Position numbers and translations under genes: made by a program. From JAEUJM01 sp964635055 (GTDB lineage Bacteria > Actinomycetota > Acidimicrobiia > Acidimicrobiales > DATDAH01), in the NCBI GenBank assembly GCA_964635055.1, contig CAZWMT010000013.1, positions 71,923-135,922 of the forward strand: 64,000 bases of DNA, read 5' to 3'. Below, piece after piece: positions 16,968-24,948 of the stretch. The notes under the pieces were generated by a model that saw nothing but the letters and a program-made list of their open reading frames with translations, was not told the DNA's origin and did no database searches. Position 1 is the stretch's first letter; each line of letters begins with the position of its first letter.

Positions 16968-17042
16968 GACGTCGGAGCGTTACACGCCGATCCCCACTAC
17001 CGTCTTGATGCAGGTTGGGTTGACGACACGGAGGTGCACGAC

Positions 17043-18380
17043 ATGGGGATCCGCCGGCGAAGGTTCGCGATCTCGGGTGCGGCGACGCTCCTCGTGGTGG
17101 TGCTGCTGAGCGCGTCCCCTGCCAGTGCCACCGCCCCACCCGCGTTCGTGCGCGCCTGGGCGGCGGCCGGTCCCGCGGGCATCGCCACCGACGCCGATGG
17201 CGGCGTCTTCGTCGCCGAGCCGGCAAACAGCCGGGTCGTGAAGTTCGACGCGCAGGGCAACGTGCTCGGCACCCGCAGCTCCGGTCTGGGCAACCCCACG
17301 GCTGTCGGGGTGGACGGCGCTGGGACGCTCTATGTCCTCGACGGCGGCTCGGTGGCCAGGTTCGATGCTGCGGGGGCATCGCTGGGCTCGTGGAGCACCG
17401 GCCTCAACACACCGACCGATCTGTCCGTGGACAGCGCGGGCGACGTGTTCGTGCTGTCGAGGGCGCCGTCGGGTCCGTCGAAACGGGTGAGCCGGTTCTC
17501 GTCCAGCGGCACCCTGGCCACGAGCTGGGGGGTGCGCCTGGAGACGGCGGCGGTCGCGGTACGTGTCGACGGATCGCAGGTGTTCACCATCAACCGGCAC
17601 TTCGAGGTCGGCGTGACGCTCACCGAGATCCTCAGCACCGATGCGTCGGGTGGCTCGCCCGCGTACCTGAACGCGAACGCCTCGCTCGACACGCCGATCG
17701 GCCTGTCGACCGACGCCGACGGCAACGTGTACGCCACGGACCTCTCGCACAAGGTGGCCCAATTCGGCCCGAACGGATCGCAGCTGACGACGTGGGGCGG
17801 CGGCGGATCCGGCGACGGGCAGTTCAACGCGCCAGCAGATGCGGCCCGAGCCGGGGACCGCGTGTTCGTCGCCGACAAGAACAACAACCGGGTGCAGGCG
17901 TTCACCTTCGCAGCGGTCACGACCTGCCGTGGCGAGAACGTCAGCGTCTACCTCGGCGATGGCGACGTGCCCACAGGGGCCGACGACGTGATCCTCGGGA
18001 CCGCGGGTGCCGACACCATCGACGCCCTCGGCGGCGACGACACGGTGTGCGCGCTCGACGGCAACGACAGCATCGAGGGTGGCACCGGCGCCGACGAGCT
18101 CGATGGCGGCAACGGCGCCGACACCGTGTCGGCCGGTGACGGCGCCGACCACCTCTACGGCGGCATCGGGCCCGACCTGCTGCAGGGTGGCGACGGGCCC
18201 GACGTGGCTGCGGCCGGGCCGGGCCGCGACCGCCTGTTCGGCGGACCGAAGAACGACGGGCTCTTCGGCGGCATCGGCGACGACGCGCTCGCGGGCAACG
18301 AGGGCGACGATCTGTGCGCTGGGGGCGACGGCGCCGACCGGGCCGGCCCCTCGTGCGAGTTCACCCGCGGCCTGCCCTGA
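17043..18380 (+). CDS. secreted NHL-repeat protein with RTX-like calcium-binding tail, 445 aa
   Basis: A signal peptide ends near ASATAPP (residues 27-33). Residues about 38-295 carry NHL-type beta-propeller repeats (GIATDADGGVFVAEPANSRV, then GLSTDADGNVYATDLSHKV, then VFVADKNNNRVQAF). From about residue 318 a hemolysin-type nonapeptide region follows (GTAGADTIDALGGDDT, GNDSIEGGTGADELDGG and so on), which would bind calcium in a parallel beta roll and fold outside the cell. A paired-cysteine end (CAGGDGADRAGPSC) closes it. No type I export genes are nearby, and the signal peptide points to Sec export. The product is probably a surface or secreted binding protein. GGAGG lies ten bases before the ATG. 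Confidence 0.82.
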   Translation: MGIRRRRFAISGAATLLVVVLLSASPASATAPPAFVRAWAAAGPAGIATDADGGVFVAEPANSRVVKFDAQGNVLGTRSSGLGNPTAVGVDGAGTLYVLDGGSVARFDAAGASLGSWSTGLNTPTDLSVDSAGDVFVLSRAPSGPSKRVSRFSSSGTLATSWGVRLETAAVAVRVDGSQVFTINRHFEVGVTLTEILSTDASGGSPAYLNANASLDTPIGLSTDADGNVYATDLSHKVAQFGPNGSQLTTWGGGGSGDGQFNAPADAARAGDRVFVADKNNNRVQAFTFAAVTTCRGENVSVYLGDGDVPTGADDVILGTAGADTIDALGGDDTVCALDGNDSIEGGTGADELDGGNGADTVSAGDGADHLYGGIGPDLLQGGDGPDVAAAGPGRDRLFGGPKNDGLFGGIGDDALAGNEGDDLCAGGDGADRAGPSCEFTRGLP

Positions 18381-18413
18381 GCCCTCGGGGCGGCCCGTGC
18401 CGGCCGCTACCGG

Positions 18414-19076
18414 TCAGAGCGGCCGCACGCCCCAGATGCTCACCGGCGTGCCCACCGGCGCCTTGTTCCAGAGGCGCCGGGCGTCGTCCATGGTGACGTT
18501 GATGCAGCCGTGGCTACCGGGCAGCGAGAAGGTCGAACCGTGGATGGCCTGCCCACCGTGGAAGAACATCGAGTACGGCATCGGCGAGCCGAACACCGAC
18601 GAGACGTGGTCCTTGTCCTTCCAGTAGACCTCGAAGTTACCGGTCGCGGTGGTGGCCGAGTTGGACAGGCGAGGATCGCCGGAGCGCATCCGAGCGGCGG
18701 TGTAGGTGCGGGTGCCGTCCTTGGTCACCCACAGGCTCTGGCGGGTGAGGCTGGCGCAGATGCGGGTACCGCGGGGCGCCGGGTCGCCCTGCATGACCCC
18801 CCAGGTGATCGGGCCGACCACACCATCGACCGTCAGGTTCTTGGTGCACTGGTAGGTCTTGATGGCCTCACAGGTGCGGGGGCCGAGCACACCGTCCTGG
18901 GTCACCCCCACGATGGCCTGCACCTTCCGGACGGTGGCGCCGGCGGCGATGATCCGACACGGCGCGCTCGCCTCCCGGTCGTACCCGGGGGGAGCACCGT
19001 CGGCGTGGGCGGCGGGAAGGGCCGCGACCTGCAACGACGCGACCGCCACGGCGACGACGAGCAGCACTCGGAACAC
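18414..19076 (-). CDS. secreted L,D-transpeptidase (YkuD) with peptidoglycan-binding domain, 220 aa
   Basis: A signal peptide (residues 1-25, ending AAHADG) precedes a peptidoglycan-binding-like segment (VRKVQAIVGVTQDGVLGPRT, then YQCTKNLTVDGVVGPITWG). The YkuD catalytic domain follows, with IHGSTFSLPGSHGCINV containing the invariant His, Ser-His-Gly-Cys nucleophile region. It would form 3-3 cross-links in peptidoglycan or attach proteins to it outside the membrane. The length fits small actinobacterial Ldt proteins. The GTG start has a TAGCCT hexamer six bases upstream (19083-19088), consistent with leaderless transcription. It converges with the NHL/RTX gene. Confidence 0.9.
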   Translation of the reverse strand: MFRVLLVVAVAVASLQVAALPAAHADGAPPGYDREASAPCRIIAAGATVRKVQAIVGVTQDGVLGPRTCEAIKTYQCTKNLTVDGVVGPITWGVMQGDPAPRGTRICASLTRQSLWVTKDGTRTYTAARMRSGDPRLSNSATTATGNFEVYWKDKDHVSSVFGSPMPYSMFFHGGQAIHGSTFSLPGSHGCINVTMDDARRLWNKAPVGTPVSIWGVRPL

Positions 19077-19082
19077 AGCTCA

Positions 19083-19088
19083 AGGCTA
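19083..19088 (-). promoter_or_regulatory. -10 hexamer TAGCCT, probable leaderless promoter
   Basis: TAGCCT on the minus strand ends six bases before the GTG start of the L,D-transpeptidase. No ribosome-binding site is present. Confidence 0.5.
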
Positions 19089-19281
19089 CGGACGCGTCCC
19101 GCCAACCCGCAGAGGCCAACGACCTTTCACCGCCAGTGCGGACACCGTCACCGTGGGTGTCGGCCCGTGACCCGTCTCCGGTCGCGATGGAGACCTCGAG
19201 GGCCTCGTCCCTGAGTCCGAACTCGGCACAGGTTCCGGCGCGACGCGCCGACAATAACGCTGCGTTGGCGGGGTCCTCGCG

Positions 19282-20121
19282 TCAGAGCTCGTCGAGGACC
19301 GAGCGGACCCTGTCGAGGATGGGCAACACCACGTCCGCCGGCTCGGGAGGCAGGCGGAACACGATCTCGGTCACCCCCAGCTCCTGGTAGTACTCGATCT
19401 TGCCGGGATCGGGCAGGGACCCGAACGGGATCACCTGCAGGTCGGACGGGTCACGCCCGGCATCCTCGACCGCCCGGTGCAGCTTCGGCAGTGCCTCCCG
19501 CATGCCGGCGCCTCCGATCGGGATCCATCCGTCGGCGTAGTCGGCGATGGCCCCGAACAGCTTGGGCCCGGCACCCCCGCCGATCAGGATCGGCGGGTGC
19601 GGTTGCTGCACAGGCTTGGGCCACGACCAACTGGGCTCGAACGCCACGTGCTCACCCTGGAACCCGGCCTCGTCCTCGGTCCACAGCGCCTTCATGGCCA
19701 GCACCTTCTCGCGCACGATGTCCCGACGGACGGTGAAGTCGACGCCGTGGTCGGCCATCTCCTCCCGGTTCCACCCGAAGCCGATGCCCAGATCCACCCG
19801 GCCACCGGAGATGAGGTCCAGGGTGGCGACCTCCTTGGCCATGACGATCGGGTCACGCTGGGCGACGAGAGCGATGCCGGTGCCCACCCGGATGCGCTCG
19901 GTGGCGCCGACGATGGCGGCCATGGTGACGAACGGGTCGAGCGAGCGCTTGTACTCCTCGGCCAGGGGCTCGCCCGCCGGCGCCGGCGTCAGGCGGCTGA
20001 CGGGGATGTGGGTGTGCTCGGGGAACCACACCGAGTCCAGCCCCCGCTCCTCCACCGCCCGCCCCAACTCGACCGGTCCGATGGACAGGTCGGTCGGGAA
20101 CATCGTGACGCCATATCGCAT
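19282..20121 (-). CDS. LLM-class (F420/flavin-dependent) oxidoreductase, 279 aa
   Basis: A luciferase-like TIM barrel. The N-terminus RYGVTMFPTD, the segment LDSVWFPEHTHIPVSR, the ATERIRVGTGIALVAQRDPI strand, the LDLISGGRVDLGIGFGWN turn and the PHPPILIGGGAGPKLFG loop match the TIGR03619 group of F420-dependent enzymes. The product would be a cytoplasmic reductase or monooxygenase using reduced F420 or FMN. It lies 75 bases downstream of the FadE27-like gene in the same orientation, separated by a strong hairpin, so it probably has its own promoter. An AGGA motif lies near the ATG. The substrate is unknown; a role with the neighbouring steroid ACADs is inference. Confidence 0.85.
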   Translation of the reverse strand: MRYGVTMFPTDLSIGPVELGRAVEERGLDSVWFPEHTHIPVSRLTPAPAGEPLAEEYKRSLDPFVTMAAIVGATERIRVGTGIALVAQRDPIVMAKEVATLDLISGGRVDLGIGFGWNREEMADHGVDFTVRRDIVREKVLAMKALWTEDEAGFQGEHVAFEPSWSWPKPVQQPHPPILIGGGAGPKLFGAIADYADGWIPIGGAGMREALPKLHRAVEDAGRDPSDLQVIPFGSLPDPGKIEYYQELGVTEIVFRLPPEPADVVLPILDRVRSVLDEL

Positions 20122-20150
20122 GCGCTCATCCTGGCAGCCCCAGGCCGTAG

Positions 20151-20191
20151 TCGAGGCAATGACGCAGGCCATGCGCGCGTCATTGCCTCGA
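20151..20191 (-). terminator. perfect 15-base hairpin after the FadE26/FadE27-like operon
   Basis: TCGAGGCAATGACGC is exactly repeated in inverse 11 bases away. It begins five bases after the stop of the ACAD gene at 20197. There is no T-run, as is common in high-GC actinobacterial terminators. Confidence 0.65.
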
Positions 20192-20196
20192 GACGG

Positions 20197-21318
20197 TCAC
20201 ACGGGCTCGTCGGCGAGGATCTTGCCCAACTCGAGCAGGTGCGGGGTGCCGCCGCCAAGGGTGAGCTCGATCTGCTTGGCCCACAGGAAGTAGCGGTGCA
20301 GGGGGTAGTCGCGGTCGACGCCCATGCCGCCGTGGAGGTGCTGGGCGGCGTGCACCACCCGCTGGCCACCCTCGGCGGTCCAGAACTTCGCGATGGCCAC
20401 CGCCTCGGTGGCGGGCAGGCCTTCGGCGAGGCGCCACACGGCCTGCCACGCGGTGAGCCGCACCGCCTCGGTGTCGATGTAGGCGTCGGCGGCCCGCTGA
20501 CCCACCGCCTGGAAGGTGGCGATGGGACGCTCGAACTGCTCGCGGGTCTTGGTGTACTCGGCGGTGAGGCGTAGCGCCTCGGCGCAGACGCCGACCGCGG
20601 TGACGCAGCCCGCGGCGGTGGCATGGGAGACCATCCAGTCCACGATGGCGGCGCCGGTGGTCGGGTCGCCCAGCACGTCGCCGGCACCCACGACCACACC
20701 GTCGAGGTCGAGGCGGGTCTCGGGCTGGCCCGAGGTGGTGAGCAGCGCCTCCTGCGAGACGCCGGCCGCCTCGGGGTCGACGAGGAACACGCCGACGGTG
20801 CCCTCGCCCGTGGCCGCCGGCACCAGGATGCGGTGGGCCTGGAGCCCGATGGGCACGCAGAGCTTCGAGCCGTCGAGGCGCCAGCCGTCGCCGTCAGCCC
20901 GAGCGGCGGTCGTGGGCCGCCCGGGGGTGGTGCCGAACTCGACGAGGCCGGCGGTGAGCAGGGTGTCGCCGGCCACCACGCCGGGGAGCAGCGCGTCCTT
21001 CTGGGCGTCGGAGCCGAACTCGGCGATGGGCAGGGCGCCCAGCACCACGGTCGGCAGGTACGGGACGGGTGCCGCGGTGCGGCCGATCTGCTCGAGCACC
21101 AACGCCGCCTCGATGAAGCCGAGGCCCGCGCCCCCGGCCGACTCGGGCAGGGCGATGCCCAGCAGCCCGGCCTTGGCGAACTCGGCCCAGGTGCCGGCGT
21201 CGTAGGGCTCGCCGCTCTTGTCGAACGCCTTCAGGGCGTCGTTGCCCAACTGGCCGTCGAGGATCTGCGCGGCCAGGTCCTTGACCGCGTCCTGCTCTTC
21301 GCTGAAGGAGAAGTCCAT
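20197..21318 (-). CDS. acyl-CoA dehydrogenase subunit, FadE27/FadE28-like (ChsE5-type), 373 aa
   Basis: A paralogue of chsE1 at 5497, with the same N-terminal MDFSFSEEQDAVKDLAAQI and the diagnostic HGGMGVDRDYPLHRYFLWAK near the C-terminus. It is the non-catalytic-type chain of an alpha2beta2 ACAD, with the partner encoded 25 bases upstream at 21344. By analogy with FadE26-FadE27 the complex would act on the longer (C26/C24) sterol side-chain CoA. A KstR operator before the partner gene supports this. The chain assignment between FadE27 and FadE28 rests on partner and location, not on a unique residue. Confidence 0.85.
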   Translation of the reverse strand: MDFSFSEEQDAVKDLAAQILDGQLGNDALKAFDKSGEPYDAGTWAEFAKAGLLGIALPESAGGAGLGFIEAALVLEQIGRTAAPVPYLPTVVLGALPIAEFGSDAQKDALLPGVVAGDTLLTAGLVEFGTTPGRPTTAARADGDGWRLDGSKLCVPIGLQAHRILVPAATGEGTVGVFLVDPEAAGVSQEALLTTSGQPETRLDLDGVVVGAGDVLGDPTTGAAIVDWMVSHATAAGCVTAVGVCAEALRLTAEYTKTREQFERPIATFQAVGQRAADAYIDTEAVRLTAWQAVWRLAEGLPATEAVAIAKFWTAEGGQRVVHAAQHLHGGMGVDRDYPLHRYFLWAKQIELTLGGGTPHLLELGKILADEPV

Positions 21319-21343
21319 GTCGTCGTGCTCCGTTTCCCGTTCT

Positions 21344-22522
21344 CTACCGCGTCGCCCGGGGGAGCCCGAGGCCGAACATGCCGATGAGGTCGCGCTGCAC
21401 CTCGTTGGTGCCGCCGCCGAAGGTGAGGATGATGAGGCTGCGGTACATCATCTCGAGGCGGGACTTGCACACCGCCCCGTCCGACTCGCGGGTCAGGTAG
21501 GCCTGCTGGCCCACGATCTCCATGAGCAACCGGAAGGCCTCGAGGTAGAACTCGGTGCCGAACACCTTGATCGTGGAGGCGTCGGCCACGTCGAGGGGGT
21601 GGCCGGCGGTCGCCCCCCAGGCCACCTTCCAGTTGATGAGGCGCAGGAACTCGAGGTTGGCGTACACCCGGGCCAGGTTGAGCTGCACCCACTCCTGGTC
21701 GATCACCCGGCGGCCGTCGGCCAGCTTCGTCTGCTGGGCCCACCCGCGGATCTCGGTGATGATGTTCTCGATCATCCCCGACGAGCACAGCGTGACCCGC
21801 TCGTGGTTGAGCTGGTTGGTGATCAGCGTCCACCCGTTGTTCTCGCCGCCGACCAGGTTCTCGGCGGGCACCCGCACGTCGGTGAAGAAGGTCTGGTTGA
21901 TGTCGTGCTCGCTCATCAGCGACATGGGCACCACCTCGACGCCGGGCGTGTCCATCGGCACGACGATCATCGAGATGCCCTTGTGCTTCTTGACCTCGCT
22001 GTTGGTGCGCACCGCCAGCCAGCAGTAGTCGGCGTCGCTGGCCAGGCTGGTGAAGATCTTCTGGCCGTTGATGATGTACTCGTCGCCGTCGCGCACCGCC
22101 CTGGTCTGCAGGGCGGCAAGGTCGGTGCCCGCGCCAGGCTCGGTGTAGCCGACACAGAAGTGGATCTCGCCCTTGAGGATCTTGGGGAGGAAGAACTCCT
22201 TCTGCTCCTGGGTGCCGAAGTTCATGATCGTCGGCCCCACGGTGTTGGTGGTGAGCATGGGCACCGGGGCACCACAGCGCATCGACTCGTCGAAGAAGAT
22301 GAACTGTTCGATCGGGGTGCGGCCCTGGCCGCCCCACTCCTTCGGCCAGCCGATGCCCAGCCAGCCGTCCTCGCCCATCTGGCGCACGACCTTGCGCATG
22401 GCCGGGCCGACCCCGTGCGCGTGGTGCAGGTCCTCCTGCACCTCGGGGGTCAGGAGCTGGGCGTAGTAGTCACGTAGCTCCTGGCGCAGGGCCTGCTGGT
22501 CTTCGTCGTACCCGACGTACAT
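21344..22522 (-). CDS. acyl-CoA dehydrogenase subunit, FadE26-like (ChsE4-type), 392 aa
   Basis: A full ACAD chain: ELRDYYAQLLTPEVQE at the N-terminus, LGIGWPKEWGGQGRTPIEQF, VGYTEPGAGTDLAALQTRAV, TNQLNHERVTL (presumed catalytic glutamate) and LTFGGGTNEVQRDLIGMFGL. The combination of LLTPE, TNQLNHERV, EWVQLNLARV and GGGTNEVQRD follows mycobacterial FadE26. With the 20197 product it should form the first sterol side-chain dehydrogenase. The ATG has AGGGGGA about eight bases upstream. A perfect-consensus KstR site lies 46 bases upstream, so the pair is probably derepressed by steroid catabolites. Confidence 0.88.
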   Translation of the reverse strand: MYVGYDEDQQALRQELRDYYAQLLTPEVQEDLHHAHGVGPAMRKVVRQMGEDGWLGIGWPKEWGGQGRTPIEQFIFFDESMRCGAPVPMLTTNTVGPTIMNFGTQEQKEFFLPKILKGEIHFCVGYTEPGAGTDLAALQTRAVRDGDEYIINGQKIFTSLASDADYCWLAVRTNSEVKKHKGISMIVVPMDTPGVEVVPMSLMSEHDINQTFFTDVRVPAENLVGGENNGWTLITNQLNHERVTLCSSGMIENIITEIRGWAQQTKLADGRRVIDQEWVQLNLARVYANLEFLRLINWKVAWGATAGHPLDVADASTIKVFGTEFYLEAFRLLMEIVGQQAYLTRESDGAVCKSRLEMMYRSLIILTFGGGTNEVQRDLIGMFGLGLPRATR

Positions 22523-22568
22523 GGATCGTCCCCCTGGGGTTGACAGCGCTGAGACGGGTGGGCGTCAC

Positions 22569-22582
22569 TGAAACAGGTTCTA
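22569..22582. promoter_or_regulatory. KstR operator before the FadE26/FadE27-like pair
   Basis: TGAAACAGGTTCTA matches TnnAACnnGTTnnA at every fixed position. A second GGTTCT/AGAACC inverted pair overlaps it (22577-22598), which may hold another dimer. Confidence 0.83.
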
Positions 22583-22708
22583 TTCTCACCGAGAACCGGC
22601 CGCGTTGTCGATCCCGCCTCACATTGGCTGCTCCTTCGTCGCAGCGCCTTCGGCATCCGGTTCGCTCTTGCCGCTGCTGCGCTCCGCTCCGCAGCCTCCG
22701 AACCCAAC

Positions 22709-24004
22709 TCAGCCGCCGTGGGCGCCGATGGCCACCAGGAAGACGATGATGGCCAGCAGGGCCAGCAGGCCGCCCACCACCCCGAGCGCTTGGGCCAGGC
22801 CCGCCCCGGCGGTCACCAACGCGGCGACCGCCAGCGACGTGGGCGACGGCGACCATCGCAGCGGTGGGCGGGGTTGTCGCTCGACCTCCCAGACGCGCAG
22901 CGACGCCGCCACGACCACGATGGCCGTGACCGCCAGCACGATGGCCAGGAACCCGGCGACGACCGCGAACATGGCCCCCGCCACCGCGACCACCACCCCC
23001 GGCGCCCACCGGACGACCCAGGGGGCGACGGCGCGCCGCGGCGTGTCATCGGCAGCCGTCGCCGGTGCCGGTGCCGGTCCCGGCGGCGCGTCCGGCCCGG
23101 GAACGCCGTCACGCCCGGGGGCCGGTGCCGGTCCGACCCGGGGTTCGGTCGAGGGCACCCCCGGGGGCGCGGGCTCGACGACGGTCGCGACGGCCACCGC
23201 GGGCAGGCCCTGCACCCAGGTGTGCTCGAGCACCCGGGTGAGCTCCGCGTCCGACGGCACACCGAGCTCGGTGGCCAACTGGTCGGCGGTGGGCCGGCTC
23301 GACGGCCGGGGGTCCATGGCCCGCTCGACGAGGGGCCGCAGCCAGTCGGGCACGCCGCCGAGGTCGAGCTCTCCACGCGCCGCCCGCACCTGGATCACCT
23401 CGGGACGGCTCCCGGCGACGGGCGGGCGGCCGGTGGCGGCGTAGGCCATCACCGCGCCCCACGCCCACACGTCGCTGGCCGGGGTGGTCAGGTCATCGCC
23501 CAGTTGCTCGGGCGCCATCCATGCCGGGGTGCCCAGCACCATCCCGGTCCGGGTGAGGACGGTCGCGTCCCCGAACCAGGCGATGCCGAAGTCGACCACC
23601 CGGGGCCCGTCGGGCCCCAGGATCACGTTGGACGGGCTCAGGTCCCGGTGAACCACCCCGGCCGCATGGATGTCGGCGAGGGCGCGGGCCAGCCCGGCGC
23701 CGAGGGCGTGCAGGTCGAGACCGTCGTGCGCCTCGCGCAGCGTCGGACCGGGGACGTACTCGGTGGCGATCCACGGCTGCGGCGCCTCGAGGTCGGCCCC
23801 CAGCACCCTGGCGATCGACCGCCCCTGCACGCGGCGCGCCGCCTCCACCTCGCGCGCGAACCGATGGCGGAACTCGGGGTCGGTGCACAGCTCGGGCCGC
23901 AGCACCTTGAGGGCCACCTGGCCGCCGCGCTCGTCGTCGACGGCGAGGAACACGTCGCCCATGCCGCCACTGCCCAGCGGGCGGATGACCCGGTACGGAC
24001 CCAT
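22709..24004 (-). CDS. membrane-linked serine/threonine protein kinase, 431 aa
   Basis: A Hanks-type kinase domain covers residues 1-255. The glycine loop is LGSGGMGDVFLAV, the catalytic lysine is in VALKVL, the catalytic loop is HRDLSPSNVI, DFG follows, and GTPAWMAPEQLG is the activation-segment end. A Pro/Gly-rich linker (about 265-330) leads to hydrophobic helices near 335-388 and 400-428, so the C-terminus is membrane-embedded without an external sensor domain such as PASTA. It would phosphorylate proteins on Ser/Thr in the cytoplasm. The HRDLSPSN form replaces the usual HRDLKPxN lysine, which is unusual but known in active kinases. Targets are unknown. Confidence 0.87.
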   Translation of the reverse strand: MGPYRVIRPLGSGGMGDVFLAVDDERGGQVALKVLRPELCTDPEFRHRFAREVEAARRVQGRSIARVLGADLEAPQPWIATEYVPGPTLREAHDGLDLHALGAGLARALADIHAAGVVHRDLSPSNVILGPDGPRVVDFGIAWFGDATVLTRTGMVLGTPAWMAPEQLGDDLTTPASDVWAWGAVMAYAATGRPPVAGSRPEVIQVRAARGELDLGGVPDWLRPLVERAMDPRPSSRPTADQLATELGVPSDAELTRVLEHTWVQGLPAVAVATVVEPAPPGVPSTEPRVGPAPAPGRDGVPGPDAPPGPAPAPATAADDTPRRAVAPWVVRWAPGVVVAVAGAMFAVVAGFLAIVLAVTAIVVVAASLRVWEVERQPRPPLRWSPSPTSLAVAALVTAGAGLAQALGVVGGLLALLAIIVFLVAIGAHGG

Positions 24005-24015
24005 CGCCCCATGCT

Positions 24016-24128
24016 TGCAGGGACGCCGCCGCTGGAACCCGGATGGATGCCCTCGTCAGGTTCCGGTTGCCCGACGGGACCGTCGCCTGTGTGCAGGGAC
24101 GCCGCCAGCGGAAACCGGATGGATGTCC
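24016..24128. repeat. pair of 36-37-base direct repeats between divergent genes
   Basis: Each copy (24016-24051 and 24092-24128) begins TGCAGGGACGCCGCC, continues with xGCGGAA-like sequence, and ends CCGGATGGATG. They flank a 40-base spacer between the kinase and LysE starts. No coding potential is evident. Confidence 0.7.
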
Positions 24129-24156
24129 CGGTGACGCCCAGGCGAGACTGCCATCC

Positions 24157-24783
24157 ATGAGCGCGGCGTTCACCACCGGCTTCGGGCTCGGCTTCCTCGT
24201 GGCCGCCCAGGTGGGTCCCGTGTGGCTCCTCTGCGTCCGGTCGGTGCTGCGGGGCCGGGTGGCCACCGGCCTGGCCATCGGCGGCGCGGCCGCGCTGGTG
24301 GACACCACCTATGCCGCCCTGGGGGTGGCCGGCGCCGCGACACTGCTCGAGATCGCCGGCCTGCGCATCGGGCTGGGCCTGATCGGGGCGTCGGTGCTCG
24401 TCTACATCGGGGCCCGGACCATGTGGCACGGCATCAGGGCCCGCGGCGGGATGGAGACCCTCGAGGAGGTGGCCGACCCCCGCAAGGCGTTCCTCACCGG
24501 TCTGGCCGCCACCGCGGCCAACCCCTCCACCATCATCTCGTGGGCGGCCATCTTCACCGCCGCCCACACCGCCGACGTGGCCACCTCCGGCGGCAGCGCC
24601 GCGGTGCTACTGGCCGGCATCGGCATCGGCTCGTTCTCGTGGTTCGTCATCCTGTCGGTGCTGAGCGGCGTGGTGGGCAGCCGGTTGGGCGAGAAGGTCC
24701 AGCGCCCCATCGACGTGCTCTCGGGTCTGGCGCTGGCCGGGTTCGGCGTCTATCTCGGCGTGGCGACGCTGCGCGACGCCTGA
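24157..24783 (+). CDS. LysE-family amino acid exporter, 208 aa
   Basis: A six-helix membrane protein. The N-terminal FTTGFGLGFLVAAQVGPVWL contains the conserved G-x-x-x-GP motif of the LysE/RhtB family, and AATAANPSTIISWAAIF near residue 125 carries the second conserved Asn-Pro. It would export amino acids or similar small solutes by proton exchange. The length is typical (about 205). ATG at 24157 begins just where the family homology starts; upstream in-frame sequence falls in the direct repeats. The substrate is not predictable. Confidence 0.87.
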   Translation: MSAAFTTGFGLGFLVAAQVGPVWLLCVRSVLRGRVATGLAIGGAAALVDTTYAALGVAGAATLLEIAGLRIGLGLIGASVLVYIGARTMWHGIRARGGMETLEEVADPRKAFLTGLAATAANPSTIISWAAIFTAAHTADVATSGGSAAVLLAGIGIGSFSWFVILSVLSGVVGSRLGEKVQRPIDVLSGLALAGFGVYLGVATLRDA

Positions 24784-24810
24784 TGGGTGTCGGCCCGCAG
24801 TCCCACCGAG

Positions 24811-24948
24811 TGCGGACCGCGTCACCGCACCGCGGACGGCGTCACCGCACCGCGGACGGCGTCACCGCACCCGCGGACGGCGTCACCCCAGCGCGGAGCG
24901 AGTCACCAGTGCGGACCGCGTCCCACCAGTTCGGACAGCCTCAACCCG
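24811..24948. repeat. tandem repeat of about 20 bases, seven units
   Basis: Units of the type CGCGGACGGCGTCACCGCAC run from 24811; the second and third are identical, the first and fourth nearly so, and the later ones progressively diverged. The last unit overlaps the 3' end of the M50 gene. A related short element occurs near 19135. Confidence 0.75.

Noticed and set aside
24811..24948. Possible CRISPR array from regularly spaced repeats
   Set aside because: The units are contiguous, about 20 bases, without unique spacers.
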